Part shown: positions 9,642 through 17,716 of the stretch, piece by piece
Numbering within the stretch: position 1 is the first letter of the stretch
Layout: every line of letters begins with the position of its first letter
DNA from: Candidatus Thiodiazotropha sp. 'RUGA'
GTDB lineage: Bacteria; Pseudomonadota; Gammaproteobacteria; Chromatiales; Chromatiaceae
DNA: 64,000 nt
Reading direction: 5' to 3'
NCBI GenBank assembly: GCA_016842065.1
Contig: JAEPDS010000006.1
Coordinates: forward strand, 1-64,000
Notes under the pieces: generated by a model
What the model was told of the DNA's origin: nothing
The model's database searches: none
What the model saw: the letters and a program-made list of their open reading frames with translations, nothing else
Program-made: the position numbers and the translations under genes

Positions 9642-9821
9642 TCAGTTAGCGTGTTGCTTTCTTATTGCCTTCTTCTTTATGAAGTATTTCAGGCTACCGT
9701 GACGGTTATCCTGCCTGGCTTTCCGGATGAGCATATCCAGTGTAATATCATGTTCCGTCACGTTTGACAGTTCCCTAAATAAGGGATCATTACACTCCTT
9801 TTGATTATATCGCTCCATCAT
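9642..9821 (-). CDS. Small 59-residue hypothetical protein
   Basis: An uninterrupted ORF from the ATG at 9819-9821 to TGA at 9642-9644, encoding a hydrophilic, basic peptide starting MMERYNQKECNDPLF and ending KKKAIRKQHAN. A good Shine-Dalgarno (GAGGAG) lies 6 bases before the first ATG. The middle (VTEHDITLDMLIRKARQDN) is predicted helical. No family recognised; it is convergent with the guanylate-kinase-like gene, separated by 55 bases. Confidence 0.45.
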   Translation of the reverse strand: MMERYNQKECNDPLFRELSNVTEHDITLDMLIRKARQDNRHGSLKYFIKKKAIRKQHAN

Positions 9822-10287
9822 TCAAGACTCCTCGATAGCGCATTGCGTTTTGCGCTGTTGGTAAAAAGGTGGCAGGCCTGAGGTTTATATTATTAGGGGT
9901 AACCAATTTCAATGCATGCATCAAACTGGCGCAAGCCTGAATAAAAAATCGATTTACACTACGATTACATAGGGACTGTATACTAATATCATCCCTGATG
10001 ATGCGATACTTATCACGTAATAACTACTGTTAGCTGAATATCTGTATCAGGCATGCCCCTCTTCACGATAAGCCTGAGCCGACAGGGCCGGCCTGAATCA
10101 CCGGATGCTTATTAACAGCAGTGTTCGGCCCATGACAGATTCTCGAGCTGATGGGTCAAATCAGATAATCATCCATAAAGAGAGGTTTATCTTGTATATC
10201 CTAGACATTAAACTTAAGTATATTAACTTATACTGAAATATAAAGAGCCGTTAATTGAGGGACATGAGATGGCACGCGTCAAAATCA
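9822..10287. other. Gene-free stretch between small ORF and IS4 relic
   Basis: AT-rich sequence with no supportable ORF, RNA gene or clear terminator. It probably contains debris of past insertions, since both sides carry transposase fragments. Confidence 0.4.
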
Positions 10288-10662
10288 TTAAACCAATATA
10301 GGGTTGATGATCCAAAGGTTCTGCTTGATCCATTTTAAGAAAAGCTCAATGTCCCAACGCGCTTCGCAAATCCCTGCAATCGTCTTGGCAGCCAGTTTGG
10401 AGTTATTGGCCAGAACTACATTATGCCTGCCGGTTTCAGGATCACGATAACCGATACATCTGAGCTGAACAGGACATTTCCTTGAGGTGATCGGGCCTGT
10501 AAATTCAATCGTTTTATCGGATGTAAATTGTTTGCTTTTGATCACGCCGTGTCGTTCCACAACTCGATAAGCGGCATTGCTCTTCTGACAGGTAACAAAG
10601 AAAATCCCTTTTTTATTCTTAAAATCAATACTTCGATTAGTACTATTACCCCCAAATGTCAT
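10288..10662 (-). pseudogene. IS4-family transposase C-terminal fragment
   Basis: The reading frame contains GIFFVTCQKSNAAYRVVERH, CPVQLRCIGYRDPETGRHNVV and ICEARWDIELFLKWIKQNL, which match the region around the catalytic Glu (YREM-like ARWDIELFFKWIKQNL) of IS4-family transposases. It is truncated at both ends: the N-terminal two thirds are missing and the C-terminus stops right after WIKQNL. The apparent start overlaps a Pho box, so the first residues are not transposase. It is not collinear with the fragment at 8535-8685, so these are separate remnants. Confidence 0.8.
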
Positions 10663-10717
10663 ACAACTGTAATATTTCTAGAATATTATAGTAACTTATC
10701 TGTAATATTGATTGTCA
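10656..10717 (+). promoter_or_regulatory. Pho box array upstream of pstS
   Basis: Seven-base units similar to the PhoB half-site CTGTCAT/CTGTAAT recur about every 11 bases: ATGTCAT (10656), CTGTAAT (10667), CTAGAAT (10678), TAGTAAC (10689), CTGTAAT (10700) and ATTGTCA (10711). The first two and last two pairs make good Pho boxes with 4-base spacers; the middle two are weak. A possible -10, TATCAG, lies at 10734-10739. This predicts PhoB-dependent induction of the pst operon under phosphate limitation. Confidence 0.75.
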
Positions 10718-10847
10718 CAGTCGCACCCTCTCCTATCAGAGACTTCAAAGAGGGTCCTATCCTGAAAGACAAGCGTTACAGTTAAAACAAGAGGCTTTCT
10801 GAAAAAGCTCGTATTTCAATAAACTAACCAACCGTCTGAGGGGAAAC

Positions 10848-11732
10848 ATGAAGATTCTAAGGTCCACTGCCCTACCAATGGCAGCCGCACTCTTATTGAC
10901 CTCTGCACAAGCAGTCAATGCAGCTGATCGTACTGTTGTTCAGAACAAAGGTTCAGATACGCTCGTGAATGTCGCCCAGGCGTGGGCTGAAGAGTATGGA
11001 AAAGTCGATGCCAACGTGGCGATTGCCGTATCCGGTGGAGGATCGGGTACCGGTATTGCCGCGATGATCAACGGCACTGTCGATATCGCCAACGCCAGCC
11101 GAAAGATGAAATCAAAAGAGATCAAACTGGCTGAGAAAAAAGGCCAGAAGCCCGTAGAGCATGTGGTCGGCTACGATGCCCTGGCTGTCTTCATACACAG
11201 CAACAATCCGGCAACCGAGCTCAGTTACGACCAATTGAAAGCAGTATTCGCCCGTGGCGGTAAGGCTACCAAGTGGTCCGATCTCGGGCTGAGCGTACCG
11301 GGTTGTAAGAGTGATGAAATTGTGGTCGTCAGTCGCCAGAACAACTCTGGCACCTACGCCTATTTCAAGAAGGCTGTACTCGGTAAAAAAGGCAAGTTCC
11401 GCCAAGGTACCCTCGACATGCACGGCTCTAAAGATGTGGTCGACCTGGTAGAGAAGACCCCATGCGCCATCGGTTACAGCGGTCTGGCCTATGCAACGGA
11501 TCACATCAAAATGGCCTGTATTACCAAGCAGGCGGGTGAAGCCTGTGTCAATCCCAGCGTTGCAACCGCCAGCGATCGCAGCTATCCGATTGCCCGTCCC
11601 CTGCTGATGTACACCAATGGTGAACCTGCAGGAGAAATCAAAAAGTACATGGACTGGGTAAAGAGTGATGTGGGCCAATGTATCCTGAAGAATAAAGGCT
11701 ACGCCCCGACCGGAGATGTGAGTTGTAACTGA
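10848..11732 (+). CDS. pstS: Phosphate ABC transporter substrate-binding protein
   Basis: A 294-residue periplasmic phosphate-binding protein with a Sec signal peptide (MKILRSTALPMAAALLLTSAQAVNA, cleavage near residue 26). The phosphate-binding loops are recognisable: KGSDTLVNVAQAWAEEY, VSGGGSGTGIAAMINGTVDIANASR and SRQNNSGTYAYFKKAV. Three pairs of Cys in the C-terminal half (PGCKSDE, TPCAIGY, MACITK, EACVN, QCILK, VSCN) probably form disulfides. GAGGGG lies 4-5 bases before the ATG. It is first in a pst operon preceded by Pho boxes. Confidence 0.92.
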   Translation: MKILRSTALPMAAALLLTSAQAVNAADRTVVQNKGSDTLVNVAQAWAEEYGKVDANVAIAVSGGGSGTGIAAMINGTVDIANASRKMKSKEIKLAEKKGQKPVEHVVGYDALAVFIHSNNPATELSYDQLKAVFARGGKATKWSDLGLSVPGCKSDEIVVVSRQNNSGTYAYFKKAVLGKKGKFRQGTLDMHGSKDVVDLVEKTPCAIGYSGLAYATDHIKMACITKQAGEACVNPSVATASDRSYPIARPLLMYTNGEPAGEIKKYMDWVKSDVGQCILKNKGYAPTGDVSCN

Positions 11733-11756
11733 CTCTCAGATCCGACTCAGCAAAAT

Positions 11757-11806
11757 CCGGATTGGTTGGTGGTCTGATTGCCTGGCGATCAGACCAACCA
11801 ATCCGG
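11757..11806 (+). terminator. Large hairpin between pstS and phoU (attenuator-like)
   Basis: An almost perfect inverted repeat: the left arm begins CCGGATTGGTTGGT and the right arm ends ACCAACCAATCCGG, with TCTGAT/ATCAGA continuing the stem and a 3-base bulge (GGT) on the left. There is no T tract, so it is more likely an mRNA-stabilising or partial attenuation element that keeps pstS expression above the downstream transporter genes. Confidence 0.6.
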
Positions 11807-11857
11807 CATGTACGGCATAAACAAGATAATAAACGGTCTACCACGGAGCATTCATCA

Positions 11858-12931
11858 ATGTCCCATCTTGAAGAACGATTAGAACGAGACCTCAAAGATC
11901 TGCACGACCGAGTCGCCAAAATGGGGGCACAGGTCCAGGAGGCTGTTAAGAACTCGGTTTACGCCTTACAGACCGGCAATCGAAAACTTGCCTTTACCAC
12001 GGTATTGAATGACAACCCGATCAATCGATGTATGCGGGAGATCGACCGGATCTGTCACCGTTTTTTTGCGATTCACATCCCCAGCGGCGGCCATCTCCGT
12101 CTGCTCTCATCGGTGATCCGAGCCAATATTGAGCTGGAGCGTATTGGTGACTATGCAGTCACCATCGCGCGTGAATCCGCGCAGCTCTCCGAACCGCCCA
12201 GTGGCAATCTCAGCAGAGAGCTGGACCGGGTTGCCGGTGAAACCATGTTGATGCTGAAACAGTCGATCAAGGCATTCACCGAGTTGAATGCGGAACTGGC
12301 AAAAAGCACCATGGTCATGGCGGACGAACTGGAACACAACCTGGACGTCGTCTATACCGAGATGATGGCCAATGATGATCGGCAGCGGGTTGCTGAAGTG
12401 CTGGCGATCTTCGTCGTGTTCACCCAGCTCAAGCGCATCGCTGACCAGTCAAAAAACCTCTGTGAGGATACGGTATTTGCCGTCACCGGCGAGCAGAAGA
12501 AACCGAAAGTATTCAACATCCTGTTTGTCGATGAAGACAACAGCTGTCACTCCCAACTGGCCGAAGCAATTGCCCGTCGTAACCACCCCGATGTGGGTAG
12601 ATATCGCAGCGCGGGAAATGTTGCAGCCGCTGAGATCAACAGTAATCTTGCCACCTTTCTGGAGAGCAAAGGCATCGACTATAGCCAGGCAGGCATCAAC
12701 AGCCTCGACCAGTTGACTGAAAAAGAGATCTCAGAGCAGCATGTAATCGTCAGTCTGCAAGGTAATATTGAAACCTATCTGCCGAAACTGCCGTTCCATA
12801 CCTCTGCACTGGAGTGGGAGCTTGGCGAAATCCCCCATGATGAGGACAGTCATGACTTTGATCACCTCTACCACCAGCTTGCCGTTTTAATTAGGGACCT
12901 GATGGAGCTGCTGCGTGGGGAGGATGCCTGA
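11858..12931 (+). CDS. phoU: PhoU fused to a degenerate low-molecular-weight phosphatase-like domain
   Basis: A 357-residue protein. Residues about 1-215 hold two PhoU three-helix domains (helices with ELERIGDYAVTIAR and QLKRIADQSKNLCED, the metal-binding E/DxxxD signatures). Residues about 218-350 form an LMW-PTP/arsenate-reductase-like domain: NILFVDEDNSCHSQLAEAIA aligns with the phosphatase loop V-C-x-G-N-x-C-R-S-x-x-A-E-A, but the nucleophile is Asp225 and the P-loop Arg is His231, so it should be inactive. PhoU represses the Pho regulon through PstB and PhoR; the extra domain may be a phosphate or protein-binding sensor. Start chosen at 11858 (GGAG about 10 bases before); an upstream ATG-frame extension would cross the pstS hairpin. 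Confidence 0.88.
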   Translation: MSHLEERLERDLKDLHDRVAKMGAQVQEAVKNSVYALQTGNRKLAFTTVLNDNPINRCMREIDRICHRFFAIHIPSGGHLRLLSSVIRANIELERIGDYAVTIARESAQLSEPPSGNLSRELDRVAGETMLMLKQSIKAFTELNAELAKSTMVMADELEHNLDVVYTEMMANDDRQRVAEVLAIFVVFTQLKRIADQSKNLCEDTVFAVTGEQKKPKVFNILFVDEDNSCHSQLAEAIARRNHPDVGRYRSAGNVAAAEINSNLATFLESKGIDYSQAGINSLDQLTEKEISEQHVIVSLQGNIETYLPKLPFHTSALEWELGEIPHDEDSHDFDHLYHQLAVLIRDLMELLRGEDA

Positions 12932-12932
12932 G

Positions 12933-13865
12933 ATGCCCGAAGCCAGCTCAACGAAGTTAGCCAGCACCGCGGACTTCGACCGTCGGGACCTGGATTGGTA
13001 CATCGATAAGGTTGTTCAGCTTATCGTCTTTTTTGCCGGCATCTCCGCCATCATCTTCATTATCGGCATCTTCATCTTCATCACCATGGAGGGACTTGGA
13101 TTTCTGTTTGAGGATTTCACCTTCAAGGAGTTTTTCCTCTCACCTTTCTGGGAGCCCTCTGATGAAGATGCACCGGAGTACGGTATCCTGGCACTGATCG
13201 CCGGTACCGCCAGCGTCACCGGCCTGGCAATGATCGTCGCTATCCCCTTCTCTCTTGGCGCGGCGATCTATATCGGTGAGTTCGCCACCGGTAAAGTCCG
13301 CGAGACACTCAAGGTACTGGTTGAGCTGTTGGCCGCCATCCCATCCGTCGTCTGGGGCTTTATCGGACTGTCGATCATGAACCCGCTGATCATCGATCTA
13401 TTCGATGTGCCGGTTGGTCTGAATGTGTTGAATGCCGGCATCATCCTCGGATTGATGGCGGCACCGATCATGACATCGATCGCGGAAGATGCACTGAAAG
13501 CGGTTCCTGACCGTTACCGGGAAGCCGCCGAAGCCCTCGGTGCGACCCGCTGGCAGGTGATCTTCAAGACCGTGCTACCAGCCGCGAAAAACGGTTTGCT
13601 GGGTGCGGTGCTGCTTGGTGTCGGCCGTGGTTTCGGTGAGACGATGGCAGTGCTGATGGCCACCGGTCACGCGGTGAACATTCCGGGCAGTCTATTCGAT
13701 CCGGTAAGGGCATTGACCGCCACCATCGCCGCAGAGCTGGGTGAAACCGCTGTGGGCTCGCCTCACTATCAGGCGCTGTTCACCATCGGCATCTTCCTCT
13801 TCATCATTACTTTTCTGATCAACCTGACTGCGGACCTGATTGTCCGTGGCATCCGTAAGGGGTAA
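12933..13865 (+). CDS. pstC: Phosphate ABC transporter permease
   Basis: A 310-residue inner-membrane permease with about six membrane helices and the cytoplasmic coupling (EAA) loop YREAAEALGATRWQVIFKTVLPAAKNG that docks on the PstB ATPases. A helix at 30-60 (VVQLIVFFAGISAIIFIIGIF) is followed by a periplasmic segment rich in acidic residues. The ATG at 12933 is preferred (GGAGG 9 bases upstream); it begins one base after the phoU stop. Upstream in-frame GTG 12915 and ATG 12924 lack suitable spacing. Confidence 0.92.
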   Translation: MPEASSTKLASTADFDRRDLDWYIDKVVQLIVFFAGISAIIFIIGIFIFITMEGLGFLFEDFTFKEFFLSPFWEPSDEDAPEYGILALIAGTASVTGLAMIVAIPFSLGAAIYIGEFATGKVRETLKVLVELLAAIPSVVWGFIGLSIMNPLIIDLFDVPVGLNVLNAGIILGLMAAPIMTSIAEDALKAVPDRYREAAEALGATRWQVIFKTVLPAAKNGLLGAVLLGVGRGFGETMAVLMATGHAVNIPGSLFDPVRALTATIAAELGETAVGSPHYQALFTIGIFLFIITFLINLTADLIVRGIRKG

Positions 13866-13870
13866 GGCAG

Positions 13871-14740
13871 ATGTTTGCAGAATCCGATCTGAATGCCAGA
13901 AACAAACGGGTACAAGGCCTGTTTCGCATGCTTTTTCTTATGATGACCGTCCTGCTGATCGTGCCGGTGGCGATTATTCTGTTCACCCTGGTTTCCAAAG
14001 GCGGCAGTGTCATCTCAATCGATTTCCTGTTTACCAATCCCACCGATGGAATGACCGCCGGCGGTATCTTCCCGGCCCTGTTGGGTACCGTATGGATCGT
14101 TGCCGTTGCCCTGCTCGCCTCCGTGCCCTTGGGTGTAGCCGCAGCCATCTATCTGAATGAGTATGCCGGCGACAACTGGTTTACCCGCCTCATCCAGTTG
14201 GCCATCATCAATCTGGCCGGTGTTCCGTCGATTGTTCACGCACTCTTCGGGGTCGGCGCCTTCGTCATCTTCTTCGGCTTTGGCACCAGCATACTGGCGG
14301 CTAGTCTGACTCTGGCCATCATGACCCTGCCGATCGTCATCGTATCAACCCGTGAATCACTGAGAGCGGTGCCACAGGCGTTTCGTGAAGCCTGTTGGAA
14401 TATGGGTGCGACCCGTTGGCAGACCATCCGACGGATTGTGCTGCCAAATGCGATCAGCGGCATATTGACCGGTGTGATTCTCGAAGTCTCCCGCACCGCC
14501 GGCGAGACCGCACCGATCATGTTTACCGGTGCGGCATTCTTCCTGCCATTCCTGCCTCAGGGCGTATTCGATCAGACCATGGCGATGTCGCTGCATCTGT
14601 TCGTAGTGGCAACCCAGGTGCCAGGTGTACCGGAAGAGCTGCCCTTTGGTGTGGCGCTGGTACTGATTGCCATGGTGCTGATCATGAACAGCATCTCGAT
14701 CGCCTTTCGCATGTATCTGCGAGGTAAAAAGAAATGGTAA
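13871..14740 (+). CDS. pstA: Phosphate ABC transporter permease
   Basis: A 289-residue integral-membrane partner of PstC with six predicted helices and an EAA loop FREACWNMGATRWQTIRRIVLPNAISG. The LEVSRTAGETAPIMFTGAAFF stretch is characteristic of PstA. It starts 5 bases after pstC and overlaps pstB1 by 7 bases. Confidence 0.93.
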   Translation: MFAESDLNARNKRVQGLFRMLFLMMTVLLIVPVAIILFTLVSKGGSVISIDFLFTNPTDGMTAGGIFPALLGTVWIVAVALLASVPLGVAAAIYLNEYAGDNWFTRLIQLAIINLAGVPSIVHALFGVGAFVIFFGFGTSILAASLTLAIMTLPIVIVSTRESLRAVPQAFREACWNMGATRWQTIRRIVLPNAISGILTGVILEVSRTAGETAPIMFTGAAFFLPFLPQGVFDQTMAMSLHLFVVATQVPGVPEELPFGVALVLIAMVLIMNSISIAFRMYLRGKKKW

Positions 14741-15549
14741 ATCCCAATACCAATCTCAATGTCGAGGCAGAACAGGTTCCTGTCGCGGAAGAGGCCCCGG
14801 TTAAACTGGAAATCAATGACCTGACCATAAAGTATGGCCAACACACCGCGCTAAAAGGGGTAAACCTGGAAATACGTGAGCACGAGGTGTTCGGCATCAT
14901 CGGCCCGGCCAATGCGGGAAAGACTTCGTTCCTGAAATCGATCAACCGTATGGACACCTTCGACAGCAACATGTCGGTTGAGGGACAGATCAAATTCAAT
15001 GGACTGGATGTTCAGAATCTGAATAATATCTACGCCCTGCGCAGCCGCATCGGTGTGGTGTTTCCCCTGCCGGTGGGTCTGCCTCTGACAATCTATGAAA
15101 ACGTTGCCCTGTCACCCAGGCTGCGAGGCATCAACAGTAAGAGCGAACTGGATATCATCGTTGAACGCTGTCTGACCCGTGCCGCCCTTTGGGACGAGGT
15201 GAAAGATCGCCTCAACTCACTCGGCAGCTTGCTCTCCGGTGGACAGCAACAGCGCCTGACCATCGCCAGAGCACTCTCACAGGATCCGGACCTGCTGATG
15301 CTGGACGAATTCTCGATTGCCGTCGATCCGGTCACCACCATGCGCATCGAGGATGTACTCAAAGAGCTGAAAAAGGATATGACCATCATCCTGGTCACCA
15401 ATCTGGTTCAACAGGCGAGACGTCTGGCCGACCGAACCGCCTTTTTCCTCGAAAACGAATGTGTCGAGGTAGGCAATACGGAGGATCTCTTCACCGGCGA
15501 GGTGAAGGACCAGAGAACCCGTGATTACGTCGAGGGTAAGTTCGGCTGA
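14734..15549 (+). CDS. PstB-type ATPase 1, Q-loop and switch-His defective
   Basis: A 271-residue ABC ATPase of the PstB family. Present: Walker A GPANAGKT (57-64), signature LSGGQQQR (167-174), Walker B LLMLDE with D191/E192. Missing: the Q-loop Gln, where FPLPVGLP puts Pro111 in place of the Q of FQxPNPFP, and the switch His, where VTNLVQQA has Asn223 for the H of VTHNMQQA. The D-loop is also unusual (FSIAVDP for PCSALDP). Its own ATP site is therefore probably poor, but it can supply an intact signature to a partner. An N-terminal 20-residue acidic extension precedes the domain. It overlaps pstA by 7 bases and is followed 42 bases later by the second PstB. Confidence 0.88.
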   Translation: MVNPNTNLNVEAEQVPVAEEAPVKLEINDLTIKYGQHTALKGVNLEIREHEVFGIIGPANAGKTSFLKSINRMDTFDSNMSVEGQIKFNGLDVQNLNNIYALRSRIGVVFPLPVGLPLTIYENVALSPRLRGINSKSELDIIVERCLTRAALWDEVKDRLNSLGSLLSGGQQQRLTIARALSQDPDLLMLDEFSIAVDPVTTMRIEDVLKELKKDMTIILVTNLVQQARRLADRTAFFLENECVEVGNTEDLFTGEVKDQRTRDYVEGKFG

Positions 15550-15591
15550 TGCCGATGCTTAGAGCCTGTTAACACGAATACGAAAACCAAC

Positions 15592-16383
15592 ATGAATGCC
15601 ATAATAGATCAAGACGACAACCAATCCCCAGAGTATGCCATTCATACCCGGAAGCTGAATCTGTGGTACGGCACCTTTCAAGCCCTTTTCGATGTGGACC
15701 TGAGTATTCGAAATGGCATGATCACTTCGCTGATCGGCCCATCCGGCTGTGGTAAATCGACCTTTCTGCGCAGTGTCAACCGCATCAACGAGCGTCTGGG
15801 CTATGTGCGAATCGAAGGCGACATCGATGTCCTGGACAACAATATCTACGATCCGGCCGTCGAACTGGTACAGGTCAGAAAGCAGATCGGTATGGTATTC
15901 CAGCGCCCCAACCCACTGCCGATCTCAATCCGCGACAACATTCTGTTCGGCCATCGCCTGCACAACAAGGGCTCCAAAGCGGATCAGGATGAGATCGTCG
16001 AGTCCGCACTCAAGCAGGTGCTGCTGTGGGACAAGGTCAAGGACCGTTTGAACCACAAGGGCACTGAACTCTCCCTGGAGGAGCAGCAGAAGCTCTGCAT
16101 CGCCCGGCTGCTGCCGGTGAAGCCCAGTGTGCTGCTGATGGATGAGCCCTGCTCTGCTTTGGACCCGAAGGGAACCGCAGCGGTAGAGGAGTTGATCTGG
16201 GAACTGCGTGGTGAATACACCATCCTGATTGTGACTCACAACATGGCCCAGGCCAGACGAGCCAGCGAAGAGTGTATCTTCATGCTGATGGGTAAAGTGA
16301 TCGAGCATCAGGCGACGGAAGATCTGTTTGTCACCCCGGCGCAGAAAGAGACGGCGGATTATATTGAAGGGCGGTATGGTTAG
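15592..16383 (+). CDS. pstB: PstB-type ATPase 2, signature-motif defective
   Basis: A 263-residue phosphate-transporter ATPase. Walker A GPSGCGKST (49-57), Q-loop Q104 in VFQRPNPLP, Walker B LLMDEP (D184/E185), D-loop SALDP and switch His216 in VTHNMAQA are all canonical. The ABC signature is ruined: LSLEEQQK at 160-167 replaces LSGGQQQR. It therefore has a complete catalytic half-site and needs the LSGGQ of another protomer. PstB1 next door supplies exactly that, suggesting an obligate heterodimer with one working site. This is the end of the pst operon. Confidence 0.9.
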   Translation: MNAIIDQDDNQSPEYAIHTRKLNLWYGTFQALFDVDLSIRNGMITSLIGPSGCGKSTFLRSVNRINERLGYVRIEGDIDVLDNNIYDPAVELVQVRKQIGMVFQRPNPLPISIRDNILFGHRLHNKGSKADQDEIVESALKQVLLWDKVKDRLNHKGTELSLEEQQKLCIARLLPVKPSVLLMDEPCSALDPKGTAAVEELIWELRGEYTILIVTHNMAQARRASEECIFMLMGKVIEHQATEDLFVTPAQKETADYIEGRYG

Positions 16384-16816
16384 TGGGCCGGCTTTAATCT
16401 ACGGCTGTTAATGAAAAGTCCGCAAATGAACGCTAATTAACGCAAATAGACTATTGGAACTAGTCATATAAAGCTAGTTTAGTAAGACAAATCGTCACAG
16501 GGTGTGACTATTTCATACCACAATATGCGAAAAGCTGTTATCCGCATTTGGTAAACTGAAACTGTCCGCTGAGCGACCAATGCAGTCACTAATCTGTTTG
16601 TTCTTGGGAGTTCAGCAACAGTAGTCTGATACTTCGAGGGTGTTGGCCTAACGAACGAAAGTACTAAACAGGCTGTAACACTTTGTCATATTTAATTGAT
16701 CTTAGAGGACTTAACTCCCTCAGCGACCAAAAGTGACTTTCGAAACCGACTCTCACTTAAGCGAGCCCGTGGGCGGCCGCTATAGACAGTAAGCACCCTT
16801 CGAGCAAACACCCACT
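16384..16816. other. Intergenic region after the pst operon
   Basis: No gene or strong hairpin was found. It must hold the end of the pst transcript and the promoter of the PhnD-like gene; no clear sites were assigned. Confidence 0.4.
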
Positions 16817-17674
16817 ATGCCGCGTCCTAAGCCTTTAATTTATAGACTTGTCTTTTTAACCGCTCTGCTGGTTACATGGAGCACTCTGGACGCTCAAGAA
16901 CCCGTGCGCGATGGAGAAGCTGTTTACAGCTTTGGCGTTGTCCCGCAGTTTGAACAACGTAAACTTTTTCGAATTTGGCGCCCCATTCTTGATGAACTGG
17001 AACGTCGCACCAAGCTAACGTTTCATCTGGTCGGAAGCCCTAAAATCCCTGTTTTCGAGCAGAAATTCATGACAGGAGTCTACGACTTTGCGTATATGAA
17101 TCCTTACCACATCCTCATAGCTAAAGATAAACAAGGCTATGAGCCACTGGTACGCGACGGTAGCCGCAGTCTGAATGGAATTCTGGTTGTTGCAAAAGAA
17201 AGCCCATACGAAAAACCATCTGACCTGAGTAACAAGGTGATAGCCTTTCCCGCCCCCAATGCCCTTGGTGCTTCGCTATTGATGCGTGCAGATCTCACTG
17301 AGCTACATGGCATTGAGGTACACCCGAAGTATGTGCAAACCCATAGCTCAGTCTATCTGCACGTTGCCACTGGCCTCACAGAAGCCGGAGGTGGTGTTCT
17401 CAGGACACTGCGAGCTCAAGATTCGGAGGTAAGAGATCGATTACGCGTTCTATACAAGACTCGACCAATCAATCCACACCCAATCGCCGCTCACCCGCGA
17501 GTTCCGGTTGAACACCAAGAACGTGTCCGGAGGGCGATATTGGATATGGCAATGACTTCAAAGGGAAAGGAACTGCTATCAAAAATTCCAATGCGACAGG
17601 CTGTGAGATCCAGAATCGAAGACTATTCAGAGCTCAGAGAGTGGAATCTAGAGAATTACTACGTAGACCACTGA
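16817..17674 (+). CDS. PhnD-like periplasmic substrate-binding protein (sensor type)
   Basis: A 285-residue exported protein of the phosphonate/phosphite PhnD-type binding-protein family (PF12974). The signal peptide ends near residue 26 (STLDA/QE). Family features are YSFGVVPQFEQRKLFRIWRPILDELERRT at the mature N-terminus, FMTGVYDFAYMNPYHILIA and VVAKESPYEKPSDLSNKVIAFPAPNALGASL. No permease or ATPase accompanies it; instead a HAMP-GGDEF-EAL protein follows 42 bases downstream, which suggests a periplasmic ligand sensor for c-di-GMP signalling. The ligand is unknown. Confidence 0.8.
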   Translation: MPRPKPLIYRLVFLTALLVTWSTLDAQEPVRDGEAVYSFGVVPQFEQRKLFRIWRPILDELERRTKLTFHLVGSPKIPVFEQKFMTGVYDFAYMNPYHILIAKDKQGYEPLVRDGSRSLNGILVVAKESPYEKPSDLSNKVIAFPAPNALGASLLMRADLTELHGIEVHPKYVQTHSSVYLHVATGLTEAGGGVLRTLRAQDSEVRDRLRVLYKTRPINPHPIAAHPRVPVEHQERVRRAILDMAMTSKGKELLSKIPMRQAVRSRIEDYSELREWNLENYYVDH

Positions 17675-17716
17675 ATGGTGGACTAGGGTGTTTACATATT
17701 ATTTTCTGAAAAGGCA

